Notes: a model not told the origin generated them from the sequence alone. DNA of 64,000 nucleotides from Agapanthus africanus (GCA_030015575.1 JASDDO010000006.1:321642361-321706360); one strand, 5' to 3'. Counted from the stretch's first letter, positions 11,356 to 23,619 are shown. Program-made: numbers and translations.

Positions 11356-12453
11356 ATCCCTTCTGCACAACATCAGTGTATGAAGTATTTCAAGGATGGC
11401 TCAGAGTACACGGTCACAAGAGAAGTAAATCCGTTCTCTGTGAATGAAGTGCGGAAGTATGAATACACGAAGTACTTTCTGTCGGACTTCGAGGATACTA
11501 AATGGTGCCACAAGCCAGAGAATAAACACAAATCTATGGCCACCATCCCGATCTTTGGAAGCGATATCGAGAAAGATGAACAAATAGTTTACTCAGGGCA
11601 ATCTCAAAGGCAAAATAATAAGCCCAGATCATCTACTCATATTTTGTTCTTTGGCAGCGACTTCGAGGAAGATGTCAATGCAGTGTTCTCCATCCGCCTG
11701 TCAATACAGACTCTTGCCGAAGCGAATCAGAATCTATAAATCGTGATGGCTCCGCCTCGACACTACAGGGAACTTGATGTGCTCGATACATACAGCATGC
11801 AATAATTAAAAACCTTTTATGTGCCTCCTAGGCGAAGATGTGAAAAGGTGATCATCTTCTACAAATCTACGGAGACCAGGGTAGAAAAAGAAGTCTGGTA
11901 TGGTGTTGACCCCACTCTTGACAGGTTCCATCCTATACGTATGCCAAAATATTATGCGGGGGGATTAAAGAAACCGGTAAAGCACCAAGACGTACCTCTC
12001 GAACAAACGGTTTAGCAAACCCAATTCTACAAAAAGATTTGGGATATTCCCGGGACACAGCGAAAAAAGCCCAATGGAAGATGGAAACGACTGGGCTTGG
12101 ATATGTTCGGTCTAAGAAACAGGAGCAAGTTTACAGCCGCCACGTCATAAACAGCTTGAGTGGAGAAGAAAATGCTCTTCAAGATAACCGTGACGTAAAA
12201 TTGGAGTAGGATCCCGCTTTGAAAATGTTAAATCTGTCACAAATTGACAAGTAAATAAAAGAAGCCTGTCAAGCGAGCCGGTACAACCACAGTCGCGAAA
12301 TAGCCATATATGAAAAGGCCAAGATACAACGTCTCAGCAAACAGACATTGAAAATCCCGAAGCGGAGGTAAAAATAGGGCGTGGAACGCAAACAACGTTC
12401 AAAGAAAACAAAGCGGGTCCAAAATGCAGTTCAATCGAGAAAATCTCGGTTGG
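11356..12453 (+). pseudogene. Element C, piece 1: end of protease region and protease-RT linker (Tat-like gypsy)
   Basis: The frame at 11380-11739 starts QCMKYFKDGSEYTV and matches the stretch just after the protease of element D (QCMKYTKNGEE). It holds two acidic FGSD blocks comparable to D's FGSDTDES repeats. Further on, LKTFYVPPRR..IIFYKS corresponds to D's LKTFYVSGRK..ILFYGS. Stops, for example after SMQ, interrupt it. The piece ends at B's target site GTTGG. No enzymatic domain is present; it is linker polyprotein of a dead Tat-type element. The left edge abuts an inverted LTR, so C's gag and 5' LTR are not visible. Confidence 0.75.
12449..12453 (+). other. Left target-site duplication of element B (GTTGG)
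   Basis: GTTGG directly precedes TGTAACATTT and recurs at 21576-21580 after the 3' LTR. Confidence 0.9.
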
Positions 12454-15400
12454 TGTAACATTTCAAAAAATATAAAATATTATTTTTGGAATATAATATT
12501 AAAATAATATATTTCGCGAAAACTACTCGATTTGCGAGTTTGGGGTTTTCGTAAAATGGTATAAATATATACCAATATTTGTGAAATAATTAGAGATTAA
12601 AATGATTTATTCATTTAAAAATATATTTATCGGATTTGACATTTTTATAATTAACTATATGCAGGTTTAAAATTGAACCTGATTAGTGCACGACTAATCG
12701 CGATTAGGCCAAATCCGTGTTTCTACATTTTTCCATGGTTAGTGCGCCATGACATGTTGCATTTGGTTTTGTGTTTGTTTTATTGGTATTATGTGAGAAA
12801 AGAATAAGAGAGGGGAGAGAGAGGGGGGACAAAAGTCATGATGAGGCATGGGCTTGTGAGAGGGTGAGACTAAGAGATAGGGTGAGCATAAAAGAGAGAG
12901 GATAAGAGAGAAAGAAAGAGTAGGCTGCCCTCATTTCCTCCCCCATTGATTTTCTTCAAATCCTTCATCCTCATACTCCCTCCACCTCCATCTCCATGTA
13001 TCATCTCAATTTCTTCACCAAAACCCTACACCCCTTTCACTAAAAATGATCACAACCTCTCTACAAACCAATTAGACCAATCAAAGTTGGATTTTGATGA
13101 CTTTGAGCAACTCAAGAAAATTCTTGAGTTTCCAAATGAGGTAATTCCTACACTTCTAGTTTAGGTTTTGAGTTTCCTAGCACCCTATAGTAGTTTAGAG
13201 TTAAATCGATTTAGTTTAGTGATGTTTGGAAATTTAAAGAGAAGGATTTAGGTGATTGTGTGGACTTGTGATATGTAGGGGCTGTTTACAAGACCTTAGT
13301 GTTGATTTTATGGCCAAGAACAGAGATTAGAACCCGAAATACGAACTTAGAAATTGTCCCGTGTCGGTTTTGTGAAGTATTGTGGGACTACAGGGAATCT
13401 GGAGCAACCTGGGATGTTTATGAGGAAAACTAGCAACATCACTGATCTAGATTAACCACTAGAAACCCAACACTAAAGTTCGAACCAATTCCACCCTATC
13501 TAGGCCGGCGAGATCGGATCTTCTGGCCTTGTCTCCGGATTTTTGTTGGATTCTGGTGTTGAGTTTTTGGCTGTAGCTCCTAATCCCTATAACCTATTCC
13601 CTACACTTGCTTGTTTAGTCCCAATTAACCTAAGATGAAATCTGGGAGTGATTTCCTATGTTACTGAATTTGGTATTTGTGATTTATAAACTTGGGTTTT
13701 GGTGTTTGATATTGTATTGAGTCGTTGTACGTTTATATGTCAACGACGAGGGGGTTTTGGTTGTTTTTGCATGCATGGGCTATAGGTTCTAACCTATGAG
13801 CGCACCGTGTGCCGTATTGGTTTTCCGACATTGATTTTAATGGTATTGCGACTGTGTATTTATTGTAGATACCTTCGCGTGGATTTCTGAGACCACGAAG
13901 CATATCGACTTCAGATTAGCAAGGCAATTGCAGGTGAGTAGATTTATATCTATGGGGAAAGTCGGGTGGATGGCGTATAGCACCCCCACAATTATAAAAT
14001 GGAAACCGATATATAGAATATAGTCAGAGAAACCTATACTAAAAACCCACGGATGTGATTAAAGGTTTTAGTATGAAATGATATGATTGATAAGGATGTC
14101 TCAGACTGATGTATGGGGATATGAAATGTGAATGTAAATCGCGATATATATATGTAGTGCAAGAGAATAAGTATGAGATTTAGAGTAGCATGATATGAGA
14201 TCGATAAATACGACATGAGGTTAATAAGATAGAATGTATAGGTAAGATGACTTGATGTGAGGTATTGATGTGATGAAAAGAGTATACGATAAGATATGAA
14301 ATGAGATGTATAAGGATGACATAAGATCGATGAATACGATAAGATTGAGATGGATGTGTTATGAGATCGGTAAAACGAGATATTTATATATAATTATGAT
14401 AATAATGAGTGATATGTTGTACGAGACTTAGATCCGTACCCTCATTGTTGTATAGGTTGATAGAATCCCTAATTATTTAATGCCACCGTATAATGGATTA
14501 CCGTACGTGATGAGTTTTACTGGATGATTGATCCATACCCTTGACTAGAGGATGTCGTACGATGGATTATACCGTATGTGATGTTGTGAGGCTGGATGCC
14601 GATTGATAGATTCATCGACTCGGATATGTTAGATATGGACAATCCCTTTCTACACTGCTTAGTTTAGCCTTTATGCAGATATTAGATTAGATACGTATAC
14701 CTTATAGCATTGCGCTCACGATTTACTTTCCACGTTCATGATATTCTCATTGCATTACGTATACCTGTGCTAGTACACCTTCACAATTATCGATGATGCG
14801 TATGATACACAGATTTGCCGGCTCACACACTTTAATCATTGATAATTGTATGTCACTTACACTGTAGAATTGCTACATCTTGCTATGATATATTGTTATG
14901 CTCACATCATTATGCTATATCGTATGATATACTCGATATGCTCATATTTCCGTTCTATGTTTGCATACCTCATGCTGTATGATTATACGCATTGAGATAC
15001 TGTTTTCATGAGATTCTGGATTTGAGAACCGTGGTTATATTTCAAAGGAAAGCATGTATTGTTTTAAAAACCCAGTTTCTCTAGATATGATATTTCGAGG
15101 TATCCACCATGAGTTTTCTCGGTTCTGAGATTGGTATGTGAAACCCGATTTGAGGAGTTGGATGATCCGTTTGCGGGTTCATGGTGGACCCGGTATGGTA
15201 CCCCGGGGAAAGAAAGGGATGTTGTGCAGTAGACGATGAGCCTGGCAGTGCGACTACTACCTACCGATGATAGTTTTGGGCTCAGCGGTTATCCGGAGGA
15301 TACCGACCGGAATCGTGAGATGATATGGGCCGATCCGGACTGACGGAGCCCGATATATGAGAATTTACGTATCGATACTGGACACGGGTTTCATGATGTT

Positions 15401-16372
15401 TTGAGTGTCGATGTTGAGCACTCAGGTTTCATGATTTTGATGTGTCGTTGATGGACACACGTCGGTTGATATCCTCATATTTACATGCATATGTTTTCAT
15501 ATTGTTGAATCATTGATGGACACGTGGATGATATCCACATGCATACAGGCATTGATTATATTGTTGGCATATATGCAGACAAGATCACCCTAGATATCAT
15601 AGTACTACCTTTATGATATAGTTGACTTAGGAATCGTTGTTTTATTCGATTTCTACCTGCTCATATTTTCTACTCATGAGTTGGCAACTCACCCCCGTTG
15701 TTCCACAGTTCTTGCAGGTTGACCGCATGGATCAGTAGCGGTATCGCTGGCACACAACTTGCTTTCGGGTGATTTGCTTTGGTAGGTGGGACATATTGGA
15801 TCGTGCCCACCCTTGTATATATTATTCCTGTTGTACCTAGTCAACTCTATCAATCAGAAACTAGTATTTGTATAAGTAGTAAAACTTAGAAAGACTTGTG
15901 GTAGCGAGACTTAGAGCGATGGGTTATATCTTCGCTTGGTGGATTTAATGTCTTGCTTTATTCACTATCCTTTTGTGTTGATCTTCGCCGTTGGGCGTCG
16001 TATACATATATTTATGACTTGCGTGGTTGTGATTCCCCCGATTGGCGAAGAGCTAGCTCCATCTTGGGGATTCCTTCATTGTTGTCATGTATATGTGGTT
16101 TTGGATCAAAATATACAAGAGAGGTGCTGCCCAAATTTTTAAAAGACGAAACATATTTTTCAACTAGCATAATCCACTTGCATTTTCATGTTCCATTATC
16201 TATGCATTTAAGAAAATTTTTGATTTCATCATACCTTTATTTTAAAACTTCACCTCTTTTATTTTCTTAAAAAGGTTTAGATTTCTGGGCTTCGGCTTAC
16301 TTAATTTACGTTGCGCCTTTAGACGTTGCGTGATTTAAGTGCCGGTTACGAACTAAATTTCGGATCGTAACA
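12454..16372 (+). repeat. Element B 5' LTR (3,919 bp)
   Basis: It runs from TGTAACATTT to GGATCGTAACA. A GA-rich stretch (12800-12920) precedes a C-rich segment with a short open frame (12946-13164) that looks incidental. The 3' part (15660-15800) holds the CAACTCACCCCCGTTG block shared with 7676-8505. No gene is seen in the 3.9 kb. Confidence 0.9.
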
Positions 16373-16376
16373 AAGT

Positions 16377-16388
16377 TGGTATCAGAGC
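16377..16388 (+). other. Primer binding site of element B (initiator Met tRNA)
   Basis: TGGTATCAGAGC lies 4 nt after the LTR end. Confidence 0.9.
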
Positions 16389-18229
16389 ACTAGGTTTAAC
16401 CTTGGTTCGAGTCTAGGTTTGACTATGCGGAGTCTAGGGCGTAATCTATTTCGGAACCTAGGCTTGACCTTACGGAACTTAGACTTGAACAGGGGGTATT
16501 AGACCCGAACTTTCGTTATATAGGTTGGCCCTAATTGATAGAGTATGTAACTCAAGTAGAGTAACGTACCGTGTGTACGTTCCGCGACATACTTATGATA
16601 CTCCACTTAAGTGACCTTAGGATGTACATATCTTGAGATCTGTGATTCTCTTCGTCCCCATGATGATACATCCATTTGAGATCCTTGATTCTGTTTGTTC
16701 CTATGATCATACTCTCATTGATTCCGTTCCTCCTTAAGATCATGTATCCATTTTGGATTTGTTGATTCCTTTCATTCCTTTGATCTATCTTCCTTGATGC
16801 ATGCTTGAGGTTCTTGTAACCATGGTTGAGCGCAGATTGAGCTGCAGCTAGTGATGTGGTCAGGGCGAGCTCGTCATGGACGAGGACTGACCATCATGTT
16901 TTCTGGTGACATGAGAACGTCTCGATTTAGTGTTTGTGTTGTGACCACTCGTTTAAGGTGAGTGTTCGATTTTGCACCGGATAATTGGGCCACTGATAGA
17001 GGCTGCCAGATTGTGAGAGGACTGTTGATGTACAGCTTACCGCAGAGTTTGCGATGTCGTCTACCTTGCAGACAGATGACCCAACTGTTGCTGAGATTGA
17101 TGGGATGTCATTTCCAGAGCTTACGAGCTGAGATCGCTGGAGCTTTCAGGCAGAGATGCGATAGTAGATAGCTAGTCTGTCTTGAGTTGAGTTGAGCGAC
17201 CGAGATGATTCGTCTGATTTGATGTGCCGACGCAGGCTCAGTTGAGTTTAAGATTTCCAGTGTGGAGAATCTTATTCATATCTAGAGTAGATCGATCCAA
17301 AGATGGCGTTGTTCGTTGGATGCTTCGATAGGAGATCAGTAAGTGGACCAACTTCGGATAGAGGACCTCACCCAGATGCGTTGTGAGTTGATCAAGAGCG
17401 GATGAATAAAGTATATTTCTCCGATGGTTGGGACGAGTTCCTAAGGACGTGTTCGGCTAGATATCTTCTACAGAGTGATGAATATACCGAGTTCTTAATT
17501 TCGAGTCCGTGTGAGGGACTCCGGATTGACTGTAGCCAAGAACAATTACAGTACGCAGATAGCATGACGTGACGTCGAAGTGGACGATAATAAAGACGAG
17601 TGGAACCAGAGGTTCGTGCGAGATGTTAATGAGCTGTTGTTACTCCCTGTTGAGATTAGAGGTCTGATATGTATACAGAGGCGTTGGGATATGGCCAGTT
17701 CCTAAGGAAATGTTGTGCTGAGAATGCAGATGTCCAAAAAACGAGAAAAGATTATGTAAGAGTACCAGCCTCCATATAGTTCGGCATAGGCGAGATCGGA
17801 AGGGATCTCGAGCAGGTTCCTTCCAGGACACTGCTGCGATAAGATTTGCACCGAGGATCAGTTTTGTCACGTGTATTCAGAGGGTCAGAGGCCGACGCCA
17901 GTAACGTGCTGCTTTACGAGTGGTCATACTAATTAGCCGAGAGATGACCAGAGGAGTGTCAGAGCGGAATCGTTTCCGTTAGTATACCTGATCGGGCCGA
18001 CGAGCCGATGGATTGCGAGATTGGTAATCCACGGAGAAAATGAGGACTCAGAGACAAAGAACGCCAGACCGTGAGCAGGAGGCAGGCGGATATTCCTGCT
18101 CTGCCAGTTTTGGGCGTACCGGCATTTTTCGACATTGTAGGAGGTGTACCTCAATGTCATTTGTTATGATTTGCATTTGTGATCTGAGTATCACACTTAT
18201 ATCGCTTGGGTTTGAGTTTTGATGATTGA
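16389..18229 (+). other. Element B interior, first part: no coding capacity
   Basis: About 1.8 kb following the PBS. All frames are broken by frequent stops, the longest being under 100 codons, and none shows gag, protease, RT or integrase motifs. It could be heavily decayed coding sequence, but I see no residual domain. Confidence 0.7.
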
Positions 18230-19315
18230 GTTTCATGATACTGATTTCATGCACCATGGCTGCACCTACTGGGTATTTACATTTTGTGCATAGCATTGCA
18301 CTTGATATATGCTTTATACACCGTTGTGATGGTTTATGATTTGTGCATATCTATTGCACTTGGTATCGATTAGTGCCTTCGTAGAACGTATTTATGATTT
18401 CGTGGATTTCATATGGTTGATTTGATTTTGTGCATGTGGTACGCACTCAATTTGATTTATGCACTCGGTATAGCTTACATGGGCATGCAGTGCAGTGATA
18501 TGGATTTTTTGCATGCAGTGCACACGTTTATGATTTTATACACCTTGGTACACTCGGTGTTGTTTTTATATGCATTTTAGTTATTGATGAGTTTCCATGC
18601 ACTTGTTGCACCCGATTTGTATATTGTGCATTTGTTGCACTAGATTTATACGCCGTGCATTTATTGTACCGGATTTGTATTTCGTGCATTGGTTGCACCG
18701 GATTGGTATTTTGTGCATTGGTTGCACTAGATCTATACTCCGTACATTGGTTGCACTTGATTTATGTCTTGGAGTATTTGTTTCACTAGATTTACGTTTT
18801 TGTGCGCGTTTGCACTTGACGTTCGTTTTCGTGCATGCTACTGCACTAGATACTTTATGCAGACCTGACACGCTTGGGTTGGATTTTTGCGCATATTAGA
18901 CGCTTGGTATTGGATTTTGTGCGCATTGGATGCACTTGATTTAGATTTCATTTGTGCATGACAGATGCACTTGATTGAGATTTTATTCGTGCATGTTGGA
19001 TGCACTTGATTTAGATTTCATTCGTTCATGACAAATGCACTTGATTTGGATTTTCGCGCATGTTGGGTGCATGATATAAGATGAGATTTTGTGCACACCG
19101 GATGCACTCAATTGGGATATTCATTGTGCATGGTTGTTGCGCTTGATTGAGGTTTTCGTGCACTATAAATGCACTTGATATTATTGTAGTGCACATTCGT
19201 TGCACTGGATAGATACTTTCGTGTACACCCGTTACACTTAGTTTGGTTTTGTGCACATTTGTAGCACTTGTATTTGGTTTTGATTTCCGTGCGCACCAGA
19301 CGCACGTGATTGTTG
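18230..19315. repeat. Array of about 28 GTGCA-loop-TGCAC hairpin units in element B
   Basis: Units of 29-35 bp each carry GTGCA, a spacer of 5-8 nt and TGCAC, then a T-rich tail such as TTGATTTGGATTTT. Clean examples are GTGCATTGGTTGCAC at 18684-18698 and 18713-18727. Every unit can form a 5-bp stem. Stems vary but often change on both arms, for example GTGTACACCCGTTACAC. Small frames on both strands (18581-18899, 19026-19322) are repeat-driven and differ between units. Confidence 0.8.
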
Positions 19316-19968
19316 GATACACCTTTTGAGGCTGATTTTGCTCTTCAGCACTTTATTTTCATGATAGGTACTATATTATATTGTGGCCGAAATGGGACTA
19401 ATCTGAGGACAGTACCTGAGCACTTTGCATGCATTAAAAGTTTAATAAGAGGTTTTCAAAAATAAGCTATAGTCTCGGTATTTCCTACGTGTCCGCGAGC
19501 GACACGAACGTTTACAAAAGAAAGCCTTTTGGGATATTTCAAAACGGTGGAACATATATTTGAGCAAAACATACATGAACGTATATTTATTACTTTATGA
19601 ATGAGCGTCTGTTACTTGTGCCGTGAGTTACGCATCATACGGCGATTCAGAAAAGATTTTTGCATGTGTTTTATTCAATTTTAGGAGATTTTTCCAAGGA
19701 TGCGTACTATTTACGTATTATAGTATTCGACTAGTGTATATTGGATTTCAGTAGTGGATTTCGAGATATGTATTTCCATTGTCACTCCGATAATTGCGTG
19801 ACGCTTGACGGAGTTCGATTTTGAGTTTCATACTCGTTTTCAGGCCTACACAATGCGCTGTGATATTTCTGTATCTTCCGTGATTTTGGAGCCCCGTGAT
19901 TGAGCTGATTATTGAAATGTTTTAGTATTTAGAGATTTAAATTTAAATTCGGGGACCGAATTTATTTA
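19316..19968 (+). other. Element B interior, last part: no coding capacity
   Basis: Between the hairpin array and the purine tract I see no open frame or repeat of note. The end, GACCGAATTTATTTAAG, runs into the PPT. Confidence 0.6.
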
Positions 19969-19980
19969 AGGGGGGAAAAT
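19968..19980 (+). other. Polypurine tract of element B
   Basis: AAGGGGGGAAAAT lies directly before the 3' LTR and is the expected plus-strand primer. Confidence 0.9.
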
Positions 19981-20328
19981 TGTAACATTTCAGAAAATAT
20001 AAAATATTATTTTTGGAATATAATATTAAAATAACATATTTGGCGAAAACTACTCGATTTGCGAAGTTGGGGTTTTCGTAAAATGGTATAAATATATACC
20101 AATATTTGTGAAATAATTAGAGATTAAAATGATTTATTCATTTAAAAATATATTTATCGGATTTGGTATTTTTATAATTAATTATATGCAAGTTTAAAAT
20201 TAAACCTGATTAGTGCACGCCTAATCGTGATTAGGCCAAATCCGTGTTTCTAAATTTTTCCATGGTTAGTGCACCATGACATGTTGCATTGGTTTTGTTT
20301 TTGTTTTATTGGTATTATGTGAGTGAGG

Positions 20329-20363
<35 letters not shown>

Positions 20364-21575
20364 CAGCCCTCATTTCCTCTCCCATTGATTTTCTTCAACT
20401 CCTTCGTCCTCATACTCCTTCCACCTCCAGGTCCATGTATCATCTCAATTTCTTCACCAAAACCCTACACCCCCTTCACTAAAAATGATTACAACCTCTC
20501 TACAAACCCATTGGACTAATCAAAGTTGGATTTTGAAGACTTTGAGAAACTCAAGAAAATTCTTGAGTTGCCAAATGAGCTAATTCCTACACTTCTAGTT
20601 TAGTTTTTGAGTTTTCTAGCACCCTATAGTAGTTTAGAGTTAAATCGATTTAGTTTAGTGATGTTTGGAAATTTCAAGAGAAGAGTTTGGGTGATTGTGT
20701 GGACTTGTGATATGTAGGGGCTATTTATAAGACCTTAGTGTTGAATTTATGGCTAAGAACAGAAATTAGAACCCGAAATACGAACTTAGACATTGTCCCG
20801 TGTCGGTTTTGTAAAGTATTGTGGGACTATAGGGAATCGTTGTTTTATTCGATTTCTACCTGCTGATATTTTCTACTCACGAGTTGGCTACTCACCCCGT
20901 TGTGCCACAGTTCTTACAGGTTGACCGTATGAATCGGTAGCGGTATCGCTGGCACACAGCTTGCTTTCCGGGTGATTAGCTTTGGTAGGTGGGACATATT
21001 GGATCGTGCCCACTCTTTTATTTATTATTCCTGTTATATCTAGTCAACTCCATCAATCAGAAACTACTATTTGTATAAATAGTAAAACTTAGAAAGACTT
21101 GTGGTAGCGAGACTTAGAGCGATGGGTTATATGTTCGCTTAGTGGATTTGATATCTTACTTTATTCACTATCCTTTTGTGTTGATCATCGTCGTTGGGCA
21201 TCGTATACATATATTTATGACTTGCGTGGTTGTGATTCTGCCGATTAGCGAAGAGCTAGCTCCCGCTTGAGGATGCCTTCATTGTTGTTATGTATATGTG
21301 GTTTTGGATCAAAATATACAAAGGAGATGCTGCCCAAATTTTTAAAAGACAAAACATATTTTTCAACTAGCATAATCCACTTGCATTTTCATGTTCCATT
21401 ATCTATGCATTTAAGAAAACTTTTGATTTCATCATACCTTTATTTCAAAACTTCATCTTTTTTATTTTCTTAAAAAGGTTTAGATTTCTGGGCTTCGACT
21501 TACTTAATTTACGTTACGCTTTTAGACGTTATGTGATTTAAGTGTCGGTCATGAACTAAATTTCAGGTCATGACA
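19981..21575 (+). repeat. Element B 3' LTR (1,595 bp) with a 2.2-kb deletion
   Basis: Both ends match the 5' LTR (TGTAACATTT and ATGACA). At GGAATC (20833-20838) the sequence jumps from the position matching 13394-13399 to that after 15635; both flanks in the 5' LTR are GGAATC, so 2,236 bp were lost between 6-bp direct repeats. A pure GA run (20332-20359) replaces a longer GA-rich region of the 5' LTR. Confidence 0.9.
20332..20359. repeat. (GA)n microsatellite
   Basis: An uninterrupted AG dinucleotide run inside the element B 3' LTR. Confidence 0.95.
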
Positions 21576-21580
21576 GTTGG
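21576..21580 (+). other. Right target-site duplication of element B (GTTGG)
   Basis: GTTGG directly follows the LTR end TGACA and matches 12449-12453. Confidence 0.9.
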
Positions 21581-22246
21581 AGCCCGTCCTTTGTAAAGAA
21601 GATAGGTCGGGAATATTCGTTCCCTCAAGACAAGACAGGGAAAATATTCAACCTTGTCATGAGACACCAAATGATGACGCTTCCACTATCTCGGCATCCA
21701 GAACAAATAAGCGAGGTCCATCACCCGGATTATTGCCCCTATTACCGAACAATGGGTCACCCCTTGAGGACTGCTTCACGTTCAAGGATTGGGTGGAGGA
21801 CCGATACTAGCAAGGCGGGTTTATATTATCCGACGGTTGGAAGGTAAGTCTGCCACAAAAGCACGAGCTAAAGAAGACCTATACCGTCAGGATAGGACTA
21901 GCTCGACCTCGAAAATGGAAGCAGACCTGTCATATGGTAACTCCCTCAAAAAAGGGAGAGGATGAGAATATGATTGACCTCTTCGAATGCTTCACAAATG
22001 AAGGGGATGATGAGGAGATATCAGAATTTCTACCAGCGCCAAAAGAGCAGGAGGACGGGATACACACCATGGCGGACAATCTAAGAAAAATTGACTTAGG
22101 GAAAGAGAACGATCCGAGTCCGACGTTCGTTAGTGAGCTACTATCGGAAAAACAAGAAGCCACACTCAAAGACGTGCTTATGCAGTACACAGACTGCTTC
22201 GCATGGAACTACTCCGAAATGCCAGGTCTAGATCCAAAAATAGTGG
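21581..22246 (+). pseudogene. Element C, piece 2: zinc-knuckle-like block and pre-RT linker
   Basis: Two stretches are readable. In the first (about 21700-21810) HHPDYCPYYRTMGHPLEDCF with FKDWVEDRY matches the Cys/His block of element D (NPLYCPYHRVVSHAIEDC), which in D lies before the protease. The second (21934-22246) is acidic, then KIDLGKENDPSPTFVSELLS, DCFAWNYSEMPGLDPK, the pre-RT linker of Tat elements (D: DCFTWTYK). The text stops in KIVV where element D inserted and resumes at 34583. The Cys/His block after the linker is an odd order compared with D. Confidence 0.78.
22242..22246 (+). other. Left target-site duplication of element D (AGTGG)
   Basis: AGTGG here and AGCGG at 34578-34582 flank the element when the LTR is taken to include the TATAGG shared by both copies. 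One T/C mismatch fits the age of D. The coding frame of C continues across the site. Confidence 0.7.
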
Positions 22247-23619
22247 TATAGGATGTTTTTCGTCACCCCATTGAGATGGAAATGCACGCGCTTCTCAGGC
22301 ATGTAAAGATTCCCCCTGCATAGGGCAGGCGGGGGTTCATTGATTATGGGGATCCGAATCTCCGGCAGCCGCAGACTAAGCTGCCATTAATTACCCCTCG
22401 CTTTTGAAGCGAGAGAACCTTCGATTGATGGGTCAAACTGGTCATTCGAACTCAATGTGCCATGTGCGTGTGTTGTGTTTTGAGGGATCTTGGGTATATC
22501 GGGGGCCTCGTAGAGTTTACGGGGGTCCTTCTACCCGGATAGCAGGCTGGGGATCAAGGGGGCTAACGGGGAAAGTGTTGTGGAGAGTGTATATATAAAA
22601 AAAAGGGTTAATAGAGTCCAAAGGACGCGTGTGTGCCAGTGCCTCACATGCCCGGCACGCGGGCGCTGGGCACTAGTGCCTCACGTGCTTGGCACGCGGG
22701 TGCTGAGCGCCAGCGCCTCACGTGCTTGGTGCGTGGGCGCTGGGCGCCAACGGGAAAAAGGGCCTAGCCCTTATACAAGGAGTTGTACTCCCAATTGACT
22801 TTTGGAGTTAAACACCTAAAAAGGACAAAGGGGCTTAGCCCCTGCGCTGGGAGTTGTACTCCCAATTGACTTTTGGAGTTAAACTTCTAAAAAGAAAGAC
22901 TTTTTTTCCGAAGCTAAACTCCCAAGAGATTTTCGAAGATGATCAAAGGGGACCCCTTTCTTCTCCCCTGAGTCCTAGATCTTCTCTTGAGCCTTAAATT
23001 TTCCCAAATTGGGTTTTTTTGGAGACGGGTCTCCTTCTTCCTCCTCTATGTTGGCTGGATCTTGGAGAAAAAAGGGTGAGACTTAAAAATCACTCCTTTT
23101 GGGGATTTGATGGATGATCCGAGCTCCCATTCAAGGGTTTTTTGGTAAAAAAATTGTTTCTTTGTTAAAAAAGAAGAGTTAAACTCTTGATTTAATTCAT
23201 AAAAATGTAAAAAGGTTTAGAATCTTGAGAAATGAGAAGGAGGCACAGAAACCCTAATTTATTTTAGAGAGAGAAAAAGGTTTCTCTTGATTTTTTCATC
23301 ATGTTTGGCTTTATAGGCTACATACTTTACATATAGCCTTTTGAGATTTGCCAAATGGCACTTGTGACATACCATGCCTTATGTGCTTATCTCTTTTTGT
23401 ACATAAGCCATGGGGTTTACAAAATTTTGGCTTTTTGCCCATTTTACATACATTTATTCCTAAAAAAAGAATTACATTGAACTAATTTATGGCTATATTA
23501 TTTTTGTCATGGGGCCGGTCCTTTCCATGCTCGGTCTTGACTTGGGCTTAGGCCCATTTGGCTTGGAGTTGAATTTGATTTTGACTTGGTCAACCGCGGT
23601 GTAATTCTTGACCCCAACA
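22247..23619 (-). repeat. Element D 3' LTR
   Basis: On the minus strand it begins TGTTGGGGTCAAG at 23619 and ends CATCCTATA at 22247. About 165 bp at 22402-22566 have no counterpart in the other LTR. Two tandem repeats lie inside: the GC-rich 37-bp triplet and a roughly 76-bp pair (about 22755-22900) with GGAGTTGTACTCCCAATTGA. No gene is seen. Confidence 0.85.
22641..22751. repeat. Three 37-bp GC-rich tandem units in the element D LTR
   Basis: Units begin GCCTCAC at 22641, 22678 and 22715 and contain GGCACGCGGGCGCTGGG. The other LTR has the same array at about 33611-33710, with 7 bp missing from one unit. Confidence 0.9.

Larger units (their letters stand above)
12454..21575 (+). mobile_element. 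Element B: non-coding LARD-like LTR retrotransposon
   Basis: A complete element of 9.1 kb with perfect 5-bp TSDs, two LTRs, an initiator-Met PBS 4 nt after the LTR and a canonical purine tract, but no gag or pol. A 3.9-kb LTR with a 3.6-kb non-coding interior resembles the class called LARDs (large retrotransposon derivatives), which depend on enzymes of autonomous relatives. Its TGTAAC ends and PBS are like the Tekay elements A and G, possible partners (inference). The interior carries a hairpin-repeat array. Over about 255 aligned LTR bases I count about 12 differences. Confidence 0.85.

Noticed and set aside
18581..19322. Cys/Asn/Thr-rich frames of 96-100 codons on both strands as small repeat proteins
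   Set aside because: They come from the hairpin array; units shift frame against each other and no start or domain is shared.
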